A DNA stretch of 64,000 nt, taken from the NCBI RefSeq assembly GCF_904063055.1, contig NZ_CAJFCN010000014.1:1-64000 (forward strand), written 5' to 3'. Origin of the DNA: Pseudomonas paracarnis. GTDB taxonomy: Bacteria; Pseudomonadota; Gammaproteobacteria; Pseudomonadales; Pseudomonadaceae. The notes under the pieces are model-generated. The model saw nothing but the letters and a program-made list of their open reading frames with translations, searched no databases and was not told the DNA's origin. Shown here in pieces: positions 16,467 through 26,088 of this stretch. Positions within the stretch are counted from its first letter, which is position 1; the number at the start of each line of letters is the position of its first letter. The translations under genes were made by a program, and so were the position numbers.

Positions 16467-19177
16467 TGCGCTGCCTCCTGCAGACCGTCAACGGTTTTGC
16501 CGAAAATGGCAGGCGGAATACCGGCGATGCCTTTAGGCAGTGCAACCAGGCCGGCACCCAGCTCGTCATTGATACGCAGCGGCAGACGCAAGGTCTGGCC
16601 GGCGACGTTGAGGCTGAGTAGCGCGCCGTCGTTGACACCCAGGCGGTCGGCTTCGGACTTGGCCACGGACACATAGGCGGCAGGAATGCGCTCTTGAACC
16701 GGCGCGGCCTTGGAAGAGGTCTCTTCGCTGCCGAACAGGTGGAAGAACGGCACGACCTGCCAGGTGCCCGGCGCCGGGTTGAACGGACGCGGTACCGCAG
16801 CGAACCAGTTCAGCGAGTCACCGCTGCTTTCGATCAGGCGAGTGCCTGGGTCGCCAGCGCGGATATGACCACCGACTTCGTCCTGGAACTTGTTCCAGGC
16901 CTGCGGCGAGTTCCAGCCCGGCGACCAGGCAAATGGCACCTGCTGACGCGGTTCGGCCGAACCCGAGTAACCTTCCATGGAGAAGGCAAACGCGGTGTCG
17001 TTGTCTTGCGGGGTACGCGGCTCGTGCACGCTGATGTCAGCACGCATGGCGGTGCGCCCGGAGTAGCGCAGCGGCTCACGTGCCAGTTTCAGGCCCTTGA
17101 TGCGGAACGCGGCGGACGGCGCGGCATCGACGATACGAGCAAGCTGCGGCGCGCTGGCGGCGGTGGCAGCGGTCACGTGGTCGAGCTGGGTCCAGTCGAT
17201 CGGCTGGTTCAGCAGGGTGGCGCGCAGGGCATGCAGCCAGCGCCAGCCTTCGTGCACCAGGATGCTGGCGTCCATGTACTTCGGATCGAACACCTGGAAG
17301 AAGCGCTGGGCGCGGCCTTCCTGGCTGACCAAGGTACCGTCGCCTTCGGCGAAGGTGGCGGCTGGCAGCACCAGATCGGCGCGGTCGCTGGTGGCGGTCT
17401 TCTGGTGGTCGGCGACGATCAGCACTTTGGCCGCGTCCAGTGCCGCGTCAACCTTGGCCGCAGCGGTGCGGGTGTACAGGTCGTTTTCCAGCACCACGAT
17501 GGCGTCGGCACGGCCGTCGGTCACGGCTTGCAGCGCTGCGTCCACGGACTCGCCACCGAGCATGGCCAGGCCCAGGCTGTTGGCTTCCGGCACCACCAGG
17601 CTGATGGAACCGTTCTTGTCGCGCAGCTTCAGGGCCTTGGCGATGTTGGCGGCGGCTTCGATCAGCGCTTTGGAACCCAACGAGGTACCGGCAATGATCA
17701 GCGGACGCTTGGCCGCCAGCAGGGCGTCGGCAATGCGCTGGGCCAACTCGGCAGCTTCAGCGTCCAGGCCTTCAACGGCGGGTGCGCTGGCGTCGAGGGC
17801 GTGGGCCACGGCGAAACCGAGGCGGGCCAGGTCGTCCGGCGCGGCGTGCACGCACTCTTCGGCGATGTCGTCGAGCTTGGTTTCAGCCAGGGAGGCGATA
17901 AACAGCGGGTTCAGCGCGTGCTGGCCGATGTTCTTCACGGCGGCGTCGAGCCAAGGCTGTACGCGCATGGCGTCGGCCATTTCTTCGGCCTTGCCTTTGA
18001 CCGACTGACGCAGCGACAGCGCGATGCGTGCAGCGGTCTGGGTCAGGTCTTCACCGAGTACGAAGATCGCATCGTGGTCTTCGATGTCGCGCATGTTCGG
18101 TACCGGCAGCGGGCTGTCGTTCAGCACTTGCAGGACCAGGCGGATGCGCTCCAGCTCGTCGGCTTCGATACCGCAGTAGAAGTGTTCGGCACCTACCAGC
18201 TCGCGCAACGCGAAGTTGCTTTCGAGGCTGGCGCGTGGCGAACCGATACCCACGATATTGCGCCCGCGCAACAGGTCGGCAGCCTTATCCAGCGCTGCGT
18301 CCAGGCTCAGCTTGGCGCCATCGGCCAGCTGGGGCTGGCGTGGGCGGTCTTCGCGGTTGACGTAGCCATAGCCGAAACGGCCACGGTCGCACAGGAAGTA
18401 CTGGTTGACCGAACCGTTGAAGCGGTTTTCGATACGACGCAGCTCACCGTAGCGCTCGCCCGGGGAGATGTTGCAACCGCTGGAGCAGCCATGGCAGATG
18501 CTCGGCGCAAATTGCATGTCCCACTTACGGTTGTAGCGCTCGGAGTGGGTCTTGTCGGTGAACACACCGGTCGGGCAGACCTCGGTGAGGTTGCCGGAGA
18601 ACTCGCTCTCCAGCACGCCGTCTTCAACGCGACCGAAGTACACGTTGTCGTGGGCGCCGAACACGCCGAGGTCGGTGCCGCCGGCGTAGTCTTTATAGAA
18701 GCGCACGCAGCGGTAGCAGGCGATGCAGCGGTTCATTTCGTGGGAAATGAACGGGCCGAGGTCCTGGTTCTGGTGGGTACGCTTGGTGAAGCGATAACGG
18801 CGCTCGTTGTGGCCGGTCATCACCGTCATGTCTTGCAGGTGGCAGTGACCGCCTTCCTCACAGACCGGGCAGTCGTGGGGGTGGTTGGTCATCAGCCATT
18901 CGACAACGCTGGCGCGGAACGCCTTGGATTCTTCATCGTCGATGGAGATCCAGGTGTTGTCGGTGGCTGGGGTCATGCAGGACATGACGATACGACCACG
19001 GGTGTCGTTCTCGTCGGTGTATTGCTTGACCGCACACTGGCGACAGGCACCGACGCTACCAAGCGCGGGGTGCCAGCAGAAATACGGGATGTCGAGGCCG
19101 AGTGACAGACACGCCTGTAACAGGTTGTCCGCCCCATCGACTTCGAGCGCTTTGCCGTCTACGTGGATAGTGGCCAT
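16463..19177 (-). CDS. nuoG: NADH-quinone oxidoreductase subunit G
   Basis: A 904-residue large iron-sulfur subunit. The N-terminal 2Fe-2S domain has C34, C45, C48 and C67. A His/Cys 4Fe-4S site (HPHDCPVCEEGGHC) and a 4Fe-4S motif (CIACYRCVRFYKDYAGG) follow. A molybdopterin-oxidoreductase-like domain starts with the CHGCSSGCN segment, which in some bacteria holds the additional N7 cluster. It carries electrons from NuoE/F towards NuoI. Unlike the other junctions, it is separated from nuoF by 135 nt containing a stem-loop. Confidence 0.97.
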   Translation of the reverse strand: MATIHVDGKALEVDGADNLLQACLSLGLDIPYFCWHPALGSVGACRQCAVKQYTDENDTRGRIVMSCMTPATDNTWISIDDEESKAFRASVVEWLMTNHPHDCPVCEEGGHCHLQDMTVMTGHNERRYRFTKRTHQNQDLGPFISHEMNRCIACYRCVRFYKDYAGGTDLGVFGAHDNVYFGRVEDGVLESEFSGNLTEVCPTGVFTDKTHSERYNRKWDMQFAPSICHGCSSGCNISPGERYGELRRIENRFNGSVNQYFLCDRGRFGYGYVNREDRPRQPQLADGAKLSLDAALDKAADLLRGRNIVGIGSPRASLESNFALRELVGAEHFYCGIEADELERIRLVLQVLNDSPLPVPNMRDIEDHDAIFVLGEDLTQTAARIALSLRQSVKGKAEEMADAMRVQPWLDAAVKNIGQHALNPLFIASLAETKLDDIAEECVHAAPDDLARLGFAVAHALDASAPAVEGLDAEAAELAQRIADALLAAKRPLIIAGTSLGSKALIEAAANIAKALKLRDKNGSISLVVPEANSLGLAMLGGESVDAALQAVTDGRADAIVVLENDLYTRTAAAKVDAALDAAKVLIVADHQKTATSDRADLVLPAATFAEGDGTLVSQEGRAQRFFQVFDPKYMDASILVHEGWRWLHALRATLLNQPIDWTQLDHVTAATAASAPQLARIVDAAPSAAFRIKGLKLAREPLRYSGRTAMRADISVHEPRTPQDNDTAFAFSMEGYSGSAEPRQQVPFAWSPGWNSPQAWNKFQDEVGGHIRAGDPGTRLIESSGDSLNWFAAVPRPFNPAPGTWQVVPFFHLFGSEETSSKAAPVQERIPAAYVSVAKSEADRLGVNDGALLSLNVAGQTLRLPLRINDELGAGLVALPKGIAGIPPAIFGKTVDGLQEAAQ

Positions 19178-19276
19178 GGTTCAAAGTTCTTCGTTGGCCC
19201 GTTGTCAGCGGGCGTGGCTAATGGAATCTTGTTATTCATGTGCATCTACACAGCCTTTACGGCGTCAGCACATGAG

Positions 19277-19304
19277 CAGGCGAAGGGCACGGACCCTTCG
19301 CCTG
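19277..19304 (-). promoter_or_regulatory. Stem-loop between nuoF and nuoG
   Basis: A perfect 11-bp stem, CAGGCGAAGGG/CCCTTCGCCTG, with a 6-nt loop lies 8 nt beyond the nuoF stop and 99 nt before the nuoG start. In the operon direction it is followed by CTCATG and no T-run, so it is not a standard terminator. An RNA-processing or 3'-end-stabilising role is inferred. Confidence 0.6.
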
Positions 19305-19312
19305 TTTAAGCG

Positions 19313-20668
19313 TTACGCGCCGACTACGATCGGCTTCGCCAGAGGCGGGACGGCGGCGCTGGTGGGCGCGATGCCGGCTTCGAACTCCGAGCGGAAGTAT
19401 TTGATTGCGCTGCCCAATGGCTCCACGGCGCCTGGTGCGTGAGCACAGAAAGTCTTGCCTGGGCCGAGGAAACCGACCAGACCCAGCAGGGTTTCGATGT
19501 CGCCCTCGCGGCCTTCGCCATTTTCCAGGGCCATCAGCAGCTTGACGCTCCAAGGCAGGCCGTCGCGGCATGGGGTGCAGAAGCCGCAGGATTCGCGGGC
19601 AAAAAACTGCTCCATGTTGCGCAGCAACGAGACCATGTTCACGGTGTTGTCGACCGCCATCGCCAGGCCGGTACCCATCCGGGTGCCCACCTTGCCGATA
19701 CCGCCGGCATACATTTGTGCATCCAGGTGCTCGGGCAGCAGGAAACCGGTGCCGGCGCCGCCTGGCTGCCAGGCTTTCAAGGTGTAGCCGTCGCGCATAC
19801 CGCCGGCGTAGTCCTCGAACAGCTCGCGTGCGGTCACGCCGAATGGCAGTTCCCACAGGCCAGGGTTCTTGACCTTTCCGGAGAAGCCCATGAGCTTGGT
19901 GCCCATGTCTTCGCTGCCTTCGCGGGCCAGGGATTTGTACCAGTCCACGCCGTCGGCGATGATCGCCGGCACGTTGCACAGGGTCTCGACGTTGTTCACG
20001 CACGTCGGCTTGCCCCACACGCCCACGGCGGCGGGGAAGGGCGGCTTGGAACGCGGGTTGGCGCGGCGGCCTTCGAGGGAGTTGATCAGTGCGGTCTCTT
20101 CACCGCAGATATAACGCCCGGCGCCGGTGTGCACGAACAGTTCGAAGTCAAAACCGGAACCGAGGATATTCTTGCCCAACAGGCCAGCGGCCTTGGCTTC
20201 TGCCACTGCACGGTTGAGGTGCTTGGCGGCGGTGGTGTACTCGCCACGCAGGAAGATATAGCCACGGTAGGTCTTGAGCGCACGGGCACTGATCAACATG
20301 CCTTCGATCAGCAGATGGGGCAGTTGCTCCATCAGCATGCGGTCTTTCCAGGTGTTGGGCTCCATTTCATCCGCGTTGCACAGCAGGTAGCGGATGTTGA
20401 TGGATTCGTCCTTGGGCATCAGGCCCCACTTCACGCCAGTGGGGAAGCCTGCGCCGCCGCGGCCCTTGAGACCGGCGTCTTTCACGGTCTGGACGATATC
20501 GTCCTGGGCCATGTCGGCGAAAGCTTTGCGCGCAGCGGCGTAGCCGTTCTTGGCCTGGTATTCGTCGAGCCATACCGGCTCGCCGTCGTCACGCAAGCGC
20601 CAGGTCAGCGGGTGGGTCTCGGCCGAACGCTTGATCAGGTTGGCCGGGCCGAAAGAGGTCAGGGTCAT
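19313..20668 (-). CDS. nuoF: NADH-quinone oxidoreductase subunit F (NADH/FMN, 4Fe-4S)
   Basis: A 451-residue flavoprotein that binds NADH and FMN and takes the hydride. The glycine-rich LKGRGGAGFPTGVKWG starts near residue 67. The N3 cluster ligands C361, C364 and C367 (ESCGFCTPCRDG) and C408 are present. It overlaps nuoE by 4 nt and is followed by the stem-loop spacer before nuoG. Confidence 0.97.
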   Translation of the reverse strand: MTLTSFGPANLIKRSAETHPLTWRLRDDGEPVWLDEYQAKNGYAAARKAFADMAQDDIVQTVKDAGLKGRGGAGFPTGVKWGLMPKDESINIRYLLCNADEMEPNTWKDRMLMEQLPHLLIEGMLISARALKTYRGYIFLRGEYTTAAKHLNRAVAEAKAAGLLGKNILGSGFDFELFVHTGAGRYICGEETALINSLEGRRANPRSKPPFPAAVGVWGKPTCVNNVETLCNVPAIIADGVDWYKSLAREGSEDMGTKLMGFSGKVKNPGLWELPFGVTARELFEDYAGGMRDGYTLKAWQPGGAGTGFLLPEHLDAQMYAGGIGKVGTRMGTGLAMAVDNTVNMVSLLRNMEQFFARESCGFCTPCRDGLPWSVKLLMALENGEGREGDIETLLGLVGFLGPGKTFCAHAPGAVEPLGSAIKYFRSEFEAGIAPTSAAVPPLAKPIVVGA

Positions 20669-21162
20669 GGGTAGCCCTCGAGCAATTGGGTCACGCCAGC
20701 AGGCTGTACGTCACCGAATGTGTCGTCGTCGATCATCAACGCCGGCGCCTTGTCGCAGTTGCCCAGGCAGCACACCGGCAGCAGCGTGAAGCGGCCGTCG
20801 GCGGTGGTCTGGCCGAGGCCGATGCCCAGCTTGGCCTGGATTTCGCTGACCACGGACTCATGGCCACCGATGTAGCAGACCATGCTGTCGCACACACGAA
20901 TGATGTGGCGGCCCACCGGTTGGCGGAAGATCTGGCTGTAGAACGTCGCCACGCCTTCAACGTCGCTGGCGGGGATGCCGAGGATCTCGCCGATGGCGTA
21001 GAGGGCGCCGTCGGGCACCCAGCCACGTTCCTTCTGGACGATCTTCAGGGCTTCGATCGACGCCGCGCGCGGGTCTTCGTAGTGATGCAGCTCGTGCTCG
21101 ATGGCCGAGCGCTCGGTTTCACTCAAGGTGAAACGGTCTGTCTGGATAAGCGTGCTGTTCAT
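20665..21162 (-). CDS. nuoE: NADH-quinone oxidoreductase subunit E (2Fe-2S)
   Basis: A 165-residue thioredoxin-fold 2Fe-2S subunit (cluster N1a) with ligands C91, C96, C132 and C136 in RVCDSMVCYIGG and PVCCLGNCDKAP. It partners NuoF and NuoG in the NADH dehydrogenase module. It starts 2 nt after the nuoCD stop and overlaps nuoF by 4 nt. Confidence 0.97.
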   Translation of the reverse strand: MNSTLIQTDRFTLSETERSAIEHELHHYEDPRAASIEALKIVQKERGWVPDGALYAIGEILGIPASDVEGVATFYSQIFRQPVGRHIIRVCDSMVCYIGGHESVVSEIQAKLGIGLGQTTADGRFTLLPVCCLGNCDKAPALMIDDDTFGDVQPAGVTQLLEGYP

Positions 21163-21164
21163 GC

Positions 21165-22949
21165 TTAGCGGTCCACGTCGGCCATAACGAAATCGATACT
21201 ACCCAGGTACGCAATCAAGTCCGCGACCATCTCGCCTTTGATCACCGAAGGGATCTGCTGCAAGTGGGCAAAACTTGGGGTACGAATCCGGGTGCGGTAG
21301 CTCATGGTGCCGCCATCGCTCGTCAGGTAATAACTGTTGATACCCTTGGTCGCTTCGATCATCTGGAAGGATTCGTTGGCCGGCATGACCGGGCCCCACG
21401 AAACCTGCAGGAAGTGCGTGATCAGGGTTTCGATGTGCTGCAGCGTGCGCTCTTTGGGCGGCGGCGTGGTCAGCGGGTGATCCGCCTTGTACGGGCCGGC
21501 CGGCATGTTGCGCATGCACTGCTCGATGATCTTCAGGCTCTGGCGCATTTCTTCGACGCGCACGATGCAACGGTCGTAGGCATCGCCATTGGCCGCCAGC
21601 GGTACTTCGAACTCGAAGTTCTCGTAGCCGGAGTACGGGCGTGCTTTACGCAGGTCGAAGTCGCAACCGGTGGAACGCAGGCCGGCACCGGTGACGCCCC
21701 ATTCCAGGGCCTCTTTGGTGTTGTACTGCGCGACGCCGATGGTGCGGCCCTTGAGGATGCTGTTGTCCAGCGCGGCTTTCTGGTACTCGTCCAGGCGCTT
21801 GGGCATCCAGTCGATGAATTCCTTGACCAGGCGTTCCCAGCCGTTCGGCAGGTCGTGGGCCACGCCGCCGATGCGGTACCAGGCCGGGTGCAGACGGAAA
21901 CCGGTGATGGCTTCGATGACCTTGTAGGCACGCTGACGGTCGGTGAAGGTGAAGAACACCGGCGTCATGGCGCCGACGTCCTGGATATAGGTACCCAGGA
22001 ACAGCAGGTGGCTGGTGATGCGGAAGAACTCGGCCATCATGATGCGGATGGTGTCGACGCGGTCCGGTACCTTGATACCGGCCAGCTTCTCGACCGAGAG
22101 CACGTACGGCAGGTTGTTCATCACGCCGCCGAGGTAGTCGATACGGTCGGTGTACGGGATGAAGCTGTGCCAGGACTGACGCTCGGCCATCTTCTCGGCG
22201 CCACGGTGGTGGTAGCCGATGTCCGGGACGCAGTCGACGATTTCTTCGCCGTCCAGTTGCAGGATGATACGGAAGGCACCGTGGGCCGAAGGGTGGTTCG
22301 GGCCCAGGTTGAGGAACATGTAGTCCTCGTTGGTGCCGGAGCGCTTCATGCCCCAGTCTTCGGGGCGGAAGCGCGCCGCCTCTTCTTCAAGCTGTTGCTT
22401 GGCGAGGTTGAGGCTGTACGGGTCGAATTCGGTGGCGCGGGCAGGGAAGTCCTTGCGCAGCGGGTGACCTTCCCAGGTCGGCGGCATCATGATGCGCGTC
22501 AGGTGCGGGTGGCCAGGGAAGTCGATGCCGAACATGTCCCAGACTTCACGCTCGTACCAGCTGGCGTTCGGCCAGATACCGGTCACGGTCGGGATGCTCA
22601 GGTCGCTCTCGCTCAGGGCGACCTTGATCATCACGTCGCTGTTACGTTCCAGCGACATCAGGTGGTAGAACACGGTGAAATCGGCGCCGCTCGGCAGGCC
22701 CTGGCGCTTGGTGCGCAGACGCTCGTCCACGCCATGCAGGTCATAGAGCATGACGTACGGCTTGGGCAGGTTGCGCAGGAAGGTCAGGACTTCGACGAGC
22801 CTGGCACGCGCCACCCACAGCACCGGCATACCGGTGCGTGTGGCCTGGGCGGTGAAGGCGTCAGGGCCGAAACGGTTATTGAGTTCGACAACCACATCCT
22901 GGTCGTCTGCCTTATAAGGCGGGATGTACAGAGCACTGCCTGTAGTCAT
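21165..22949 (-). CDS. nuoC: NADH-quinone oxidoreductase fused subunit C/D
   Basis: A 594-residue fusion. The N-terminal part (about residues 1-190) is the 30-kDa NuoC domain (ERNSDVMIKVALSE, WYEREVWDMFGIDFPGHP). The rest is the 49-kDa NuoD domain (NLGPNHPSAHGAFRIILQLD, DIGYHHRGAEKMAE) that builds the quinone pocket with NuoB. The CD fusion is normal for gammaproteobacteria. It follows nuoB after 71 nt. Confidence 0.97.
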   Translation of the reverse strand: MTTGSALYIPPYKADDQDVVVELNNRFGPDAFTAQATRTGMPVLWVARARLVEVLTFLRNLPKPYVMLYDLHGVDERLRTKRQGLPSGADFTVFYHLMSLERNSDVMIKVALSESDLSIPTVTGIWPNASWYEREVWDMFGIDFPGHPHLTRIMMPPTWEGHPLRKDFPARATEFDPYSLNLAKQQLEEEAARFRPEDWGMKRSGTNEDYMFLNLGPNHPSAHGAFRIILQLDGEEIVDCVPDIGYHHRGAEKMAERQSWHSFIPYTDRIDYLGGVMNNLPYVLSVEKLAGIKVPDRVDTIRIMMAEFFRITSHLLFLGTYIQDVGAMTPVFFTFTDRQRAYKVIEAITGFRLHPAWYRIGGVAHDLPNGWERLVKEFIDWMPKRLDEYQKAALDNSILKGRTIGVAQYNTKEALEWGVTGAGLRSTGCDFDLRKARPYSGYENFEFEVPLAANGDAYDRCIVRVEEMRQSLKIIEQCMRNMPAGPYKADHPLTTPPPKERTLQHIETLITHFLQVSWGPVMPANESFQMIEATKGINSYYLTSDGGTMSYRTRIRTPSFAHLQQIPSVIKGEMVADLIAYLGSIDFVMADVDR

Positions 22950-23020
22950 GGTTTTTTATCGCTTTCGGTCAACGTAAAGAATGAAGCCAGGTTTTCGTTC
23001 TATAAAAGAAGCGGGCTGGA

Positions 23021-23695
23021 TCAGACTTCGTCGGGGCTGCGCAGGTTGGTGACTGCGATTCGCTGTTCGCGGCGCTGTTCCTTTTGAGACGGCATCTCGG
23101 CGCGATAAACGCCTTGATCACCGACCACCCAGGACAGTGGGCGACGCTCCTTGCCAATCGATTCCTGCAACAGCATCAAGCCTTGCAGGAACGCTTCGGG
23201 ACGGGGCGGGCAGCCAGGCACGTAGACGTCCACGGGCAGGAACTTGTCCACCCCTTGAACGACCGAGTAGATGTCGTACATGCCACCGGAGTTGGCGCAC
23301 GAACCCATGGAGATAACCCACTTTGGTTCGAGCATTTGCTCATAGAGGCGCTGGATGATCGGCGCCATCTTGATGAAGCAGGTACCGGCGATAACCATGA
23401 AATCCGCCTGGCGCGGCGAGGCCCGGATCACTTCGGCGCCAAAGCGCGCGATGTCGTGGGGCGCCGTGAAGGCGGTGGTCATTTCCACGTAGCAGCACGA
23501 AAGACCGAAGTTGTACGGCCACAGGGAGTTTTTACGCCCCCAGTTGACCGCGCCACTCAGCACGTCTTCCAGCTTGCCCATGTAGATGTTTTTGTGGACT
23601 TGGTCTTCTAACGGGTCGGAGACGGTTTCCCGTTCGCCGATGGGGTACTGCTCGTTAGGAGCATCCGGGTCGATCCTGGTGAGATTGTATTGCAT
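23021..23695 (-). CDS. nuoB: NADH-quinone oxidoreductase subunit B (cluster N2)
   Basis: A 224-residue subunit holding the terminal 4Fe-4S cluster N2 through the tandem cysteines C67 and C68 (FGLSCCYVEM), C133 (GSCANSGGMYD) and C162 (PGCPPRPE). The start is ATG 23695 with GAGG upstream; the frame begins two codons earlier with a TTG. It lies 10 nt after nuoA. Confidence 0.97.
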   Translation of the reverse strand: MQYNLTRIDPDAPNEQYPIGERETVSDPLEDQVHKNIYMGKLEDVLSGAVNWGRKNSLWPYNFGLSCCYVEMTTAFTAPHDIARFGAEVIRASPRQADFMVIAGTCFIKMAPIIQRLYEQMLEPKWVISMGSCANSGGMYDIYSVVQGVDKFLPVDVYVPGCPPRPEAFLQGLMLLQESIGKERRPLSWVVGDQGVYRAEMPSQKEQRREQRIAVTNLRSPDEV

Positions 23696-23705
23696 TGCCA
23701 AAGCC

Positions 23706-24119
23706 TCATTGTTTCAGCTTCGCTTGCCGCTTGCGACGAGCTTCCGGAGCCCAGTCAAGGGCGCCCACTCGGAACAGGTAGACAAGACCTGCCAACAGAA
23801 TTGCTATGAAAACGAGAGCTTCGACGAATCCGGTCCAGCCGCTTTCGCGGACGGACACAGACCATGCAAAGAGAAAGAGGGCTTCGATATCGAAGATCAC
23901 GAAGAGCATCGCGACCAGATAGAATTTGGCTGAGAGCCGCAAGCGGGCGCCACCTGTAGGTAGCATGCCGGATTCGAACGGTTCGTTTTTGCTGCGGCCC
24001 CAGGCTTTTGACCCGAGGAGGCTGGAGACGCCAAGCATGAAGGCGCAGAGGCCTACAACACCGAGAAGGAAAATGGCAAAGCCCCAGTTGTGGGCCATGA
24101 GTCCTGTCGCGTCGGTCAT
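23706..24119 (-). CDS. nuoA: NADH-quinone oxidoreductase subunit A
   Basis: A 137-residue membrane subunit with three helices and the conserved loop KNEPFESGMLPTGGARLRLS, followed by KFYLVAMLFVIFDIEALFLF. The ATG at 24119 has AAGGA upstream and gives the usual family length; the frame is open to 24197 but that region is leader. It is the first gene of the 13-gene operon. Confidence 0.96.
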   Translation of the reverse strand: MTDATGLMAHNWGFAIFLLGVVGLCAFMLGVSSLLGSKAWGRSKNEPFESGMLPTGGARLRLSAKFYLVAMLFVIFDIEALFLFAWSVSVRESGWTGFVEALVFIAILLAGLVYLFRVGALDWAPEARRKRQAKLKQ

Positions 24120-24209
24120 GCTGGAAATCCTTAACAGAGAGCAAAGGTCTCTGAGCTCGAAAAAGTAACGATGCAGTGACGATATGTCGCACTGCAATCA
24201 ATCGCGGTG

Positions 24210-24238
24210 ATTTTATGGCTAAACACCGGGCAAGTAAA
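24210..24238 (-). promoter_or_regulatory. Probable sigma-70 promoter of the nuo operon
   Basis: On the minus strand TTTACT (24238-24233) and TAAAAT (24215-24210) are separated by 17 nt. They match 4/6 and 5/6 of the sigma-70 boxes. Transcription would start near 24203, giving a leader of about 85 nt before nuoA. Confidence 0.4.
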
Positions 24239-24557
24239 ATTCCCAGGGCGAAATTATTCGGTGGAATAAGCACATAGTGCACCTTCTTGGGGCTGTAGCC
24301 CTTGTGGCGTGGGCATTAGCGGGCTTTTCATCAATTATGTTTTGTTTAAGCGGTAACGAAGTTTTCAGGCGCTAAATGATAATGAATATTGTTTGCGTGG
24401 GGTGTAAGCGAGTGTTTCTCATGTGGCGCGGGAAGTTACCGTTACTTGCTTGAGTGTCGCTTAGTTGTCGCAACGGTTCTTTTAACCGATCGGATGTGCG
24501 CGGATACCGCTCTGGATCAATGTTTTTAGCAAAAAACTATGGATAGGGGGCGGTCAA

Positions 24558-24645
24558 TGTAGGAGCTGGCTTGCCTGCGATGGCGGCTGATCAGCTGAAA
24601 CACCTGCCTCTGACCCACCGCCATCGCAGGCAAGCCAGCTCCCAC
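24558..24645. repeat. REP doublet 2
   Basis: TGTAGGAGCTGGCTTGCCTG and its reverse complement flank about 40 nt. One base differs from the usual TGTGGGAGC arm. It is in the nuoA-aceA spacer. Confidence 0.9.
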
Positions 24646-24670
24646 CCTTGATTTTCGGTGATTCCTAGGC

Positions 24671-24700
24671 AAAAAAAACGCCCCGAACCAGTCGGGGCGT
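24671..24700 (-). terminator. Terminator of aceA
   Basis: The 9-bp stem ACGCCCCGA/TCGGGGCGT (24678-24686 and 24692-24700) is followed on the minus strand by eight T residues. Confidence 0.9.
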
Positions 24701-24762
24701 GATTGTTGCGCGGCACTGCGGTTAGGTCTTCCGTGGGGCCGCAGTGGCCGTGTACGCGGTAC

Positions 24763-26088
24763 TTAGTGGAACTGCTCTTCTTCGGTCGAACCGGTCAGCG
24801 CGGTCACGGACGAGGTGCCGCCCTGGATCACGGTGGTCATGTCGTCGAAGTAGCCGGTGCCCACTTCCTGCTGGTGCGCCACGAAGGTGTAGCCTTTGGC
24901 GGCGTCTGCGAATTCCTGCTCCTGCAGCTTCACGTAGGCGGTCATGTCGTTGCGGGCGTAGTCGTGCGCCAGGTTGAACATGCTGTGCCACATGTTGTGG
25001 ATACCGGCCAGGGTGATGAACTGGTGCTTGTAGCCCATGGCCGACAGCTCACGCTGGAACTTGGCGATGGTCGCGTCGTCCAGGTTCTTCTTCCAGTTGA
25101 AGGAGGGCGAGCAGTTGTAGGACAGCAGTTGGTCCGGGTACTCCTTCTTGATCGCTTCGGCAAAGCGGCGTGCTTCGTCCAGGTCTGGCTTGGCGGTTTC
25201 GCACCAGATCAGATCGGCGTACGGCGCGTAGGCCAGGCCACGGGCGATCGCCTGGTCCAGACCGGCGCGCACTTTATAGAAGCCTTCCTGGGTGCGTTCG
25301 CCAGTCACGAACGGCTGGTCGTACGGGTCGCAGTCCGAGGTCAGCAAGTCTGCCGCGTTGGCGTCGGTACGGGCCAGGATGATGGTCGGTGTACCGGCAA
25401 CGTCAGCGGCCAGGCGAGCGGCGGTCAGCTTCTGTACAGCTTCCTGGGTCGGTACCAGTACCTTGCCACCCATGTGGCCGCATTTTTTCACCGAAGCCAG
25501 CTGGTCTTCGAAGTGCACGCCGGCAGCGCCTGCCTCGATCATGCTCTTCATCAGCTCGTAGGCGTTGAGTACGCCACCGAAACCGGCTTCGGCGTCTGCC
25601 ACGATTGGCGCGAAGTAGTCGATGTAGCCTTCATCGCCTGGGTTCTTGCCGGCTTTCCACTGGATCTGGTCGGCACGACGGAACGAGTTGTTGATGCGCT
25701 TGACCACGGTTGGCACCGAGTCCACCGGGTACAGCGATTGGTCGGGGTACATGGATTCAGCGGAGTTGTTGTCCGCTGCCACTTGCCAACCGGACAGGTA
25801 GATCGCCTGGATACCGGCTTTTACCTGCTGGACTGCCTGGCCGCCAGTGAGGGCGCCCATGCAGTTGACGAAATCTTTGTCGGGACGGAAAGAAGGCTTG
25901 GCACCCTGAGTGACCAGGTTCCACAGCTTCTCGGCGCCGAGTTTTGCAAAGGTGTGCTCAGGTTGGACCGAGCCACGCAGGCGGACGACGTCAGCAGCGG
26001 AATAAGCGCGGGTCACGCCTTTCCAGCGTGGGTTTTCAGCCCAGTCTTTTTCAAGGGCTGCAATTTGCTGTTCGCGTGTCAGTGCCAT
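24763..26088 (-). CDS. aceA: Isocitrate lyase
   Basis: A 441-residue enzyme that splits isocitrate into glyoxylate and succinate, the entry to the glyoxylate shunt. The catalytic cysteine C203 sits in the KKCGHMGGK signature; the barrel residues around YFAPIVADAEAGFGG and the NCSPSFNW loop are present. Length and motif place it with the short, E. coli-type enzymes. The ATG at 26088 begins MALTREQQIAALEKDW. It is monocistronic with its own terminator. The shunt competes with the two isocitrate dehydrogenases encoded about 9 kb away. Confidence 0.97.
   Translation of the reverse strand: MALTREQQIAALEKDWAENPRWKGVTRAYSAADVVRLRGSVQPEHTFAKLGAEKLWNLVTQGAKPSFRPDKDFVNCMGALTGGQAVQQVKAGIQAIYLSGWQVAADNNSAESMYPDQSLYPVDSVPTVVKRINNSFRRADQIQWKAGKNPGDEGYIDYFAPIVADAEAGFGGVLNAYELMKSMIEAGAAGVHFEDQLASVKKCGHMGGKVLVPTQEAVQKLTAARLAADVAGTPTIILARTDANAADLLTSDCDPYDQPFVTGERTQEGFYKVRAGLDQAIARGLAYAPYADLIWCETAKPDLDEARRFAEAIKKEYPDQLLSYNCSPSFNWKKNLDDATIAKFQRELSAMGYKHQFITLAGIHNMWHSMFNLAHDYARNDMTAYVKLQEQEFADAAKGYTFVAHQQEVGTGYFDDMTTVIQGGTSSVTALTGSTEEEQFH

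Larger units (their letters stand above)
24120..24762. other. Intergenic region between nuoA and aceA
   Basis: These 643 nt hold no gene that I can support. The nuo side (24120-24420) is AT-rich and contains a probable nuo promoter. The middle holds a REP doublet (24558-24645), and the aceA side holds the aceA terminator. An AT-rich GATAATGAATATTG segment near 24378 slightly resembles a Fur box but is too far from either gene to call. Confidence 0.7.

Noticed and set aside
24370..24395. Fur-box-like sequence GATAATGAATATTG
   Set aside because: Only a partial match and over 250 nt from nuoA; AT-rich intergenic DNA gives such matches by chance.
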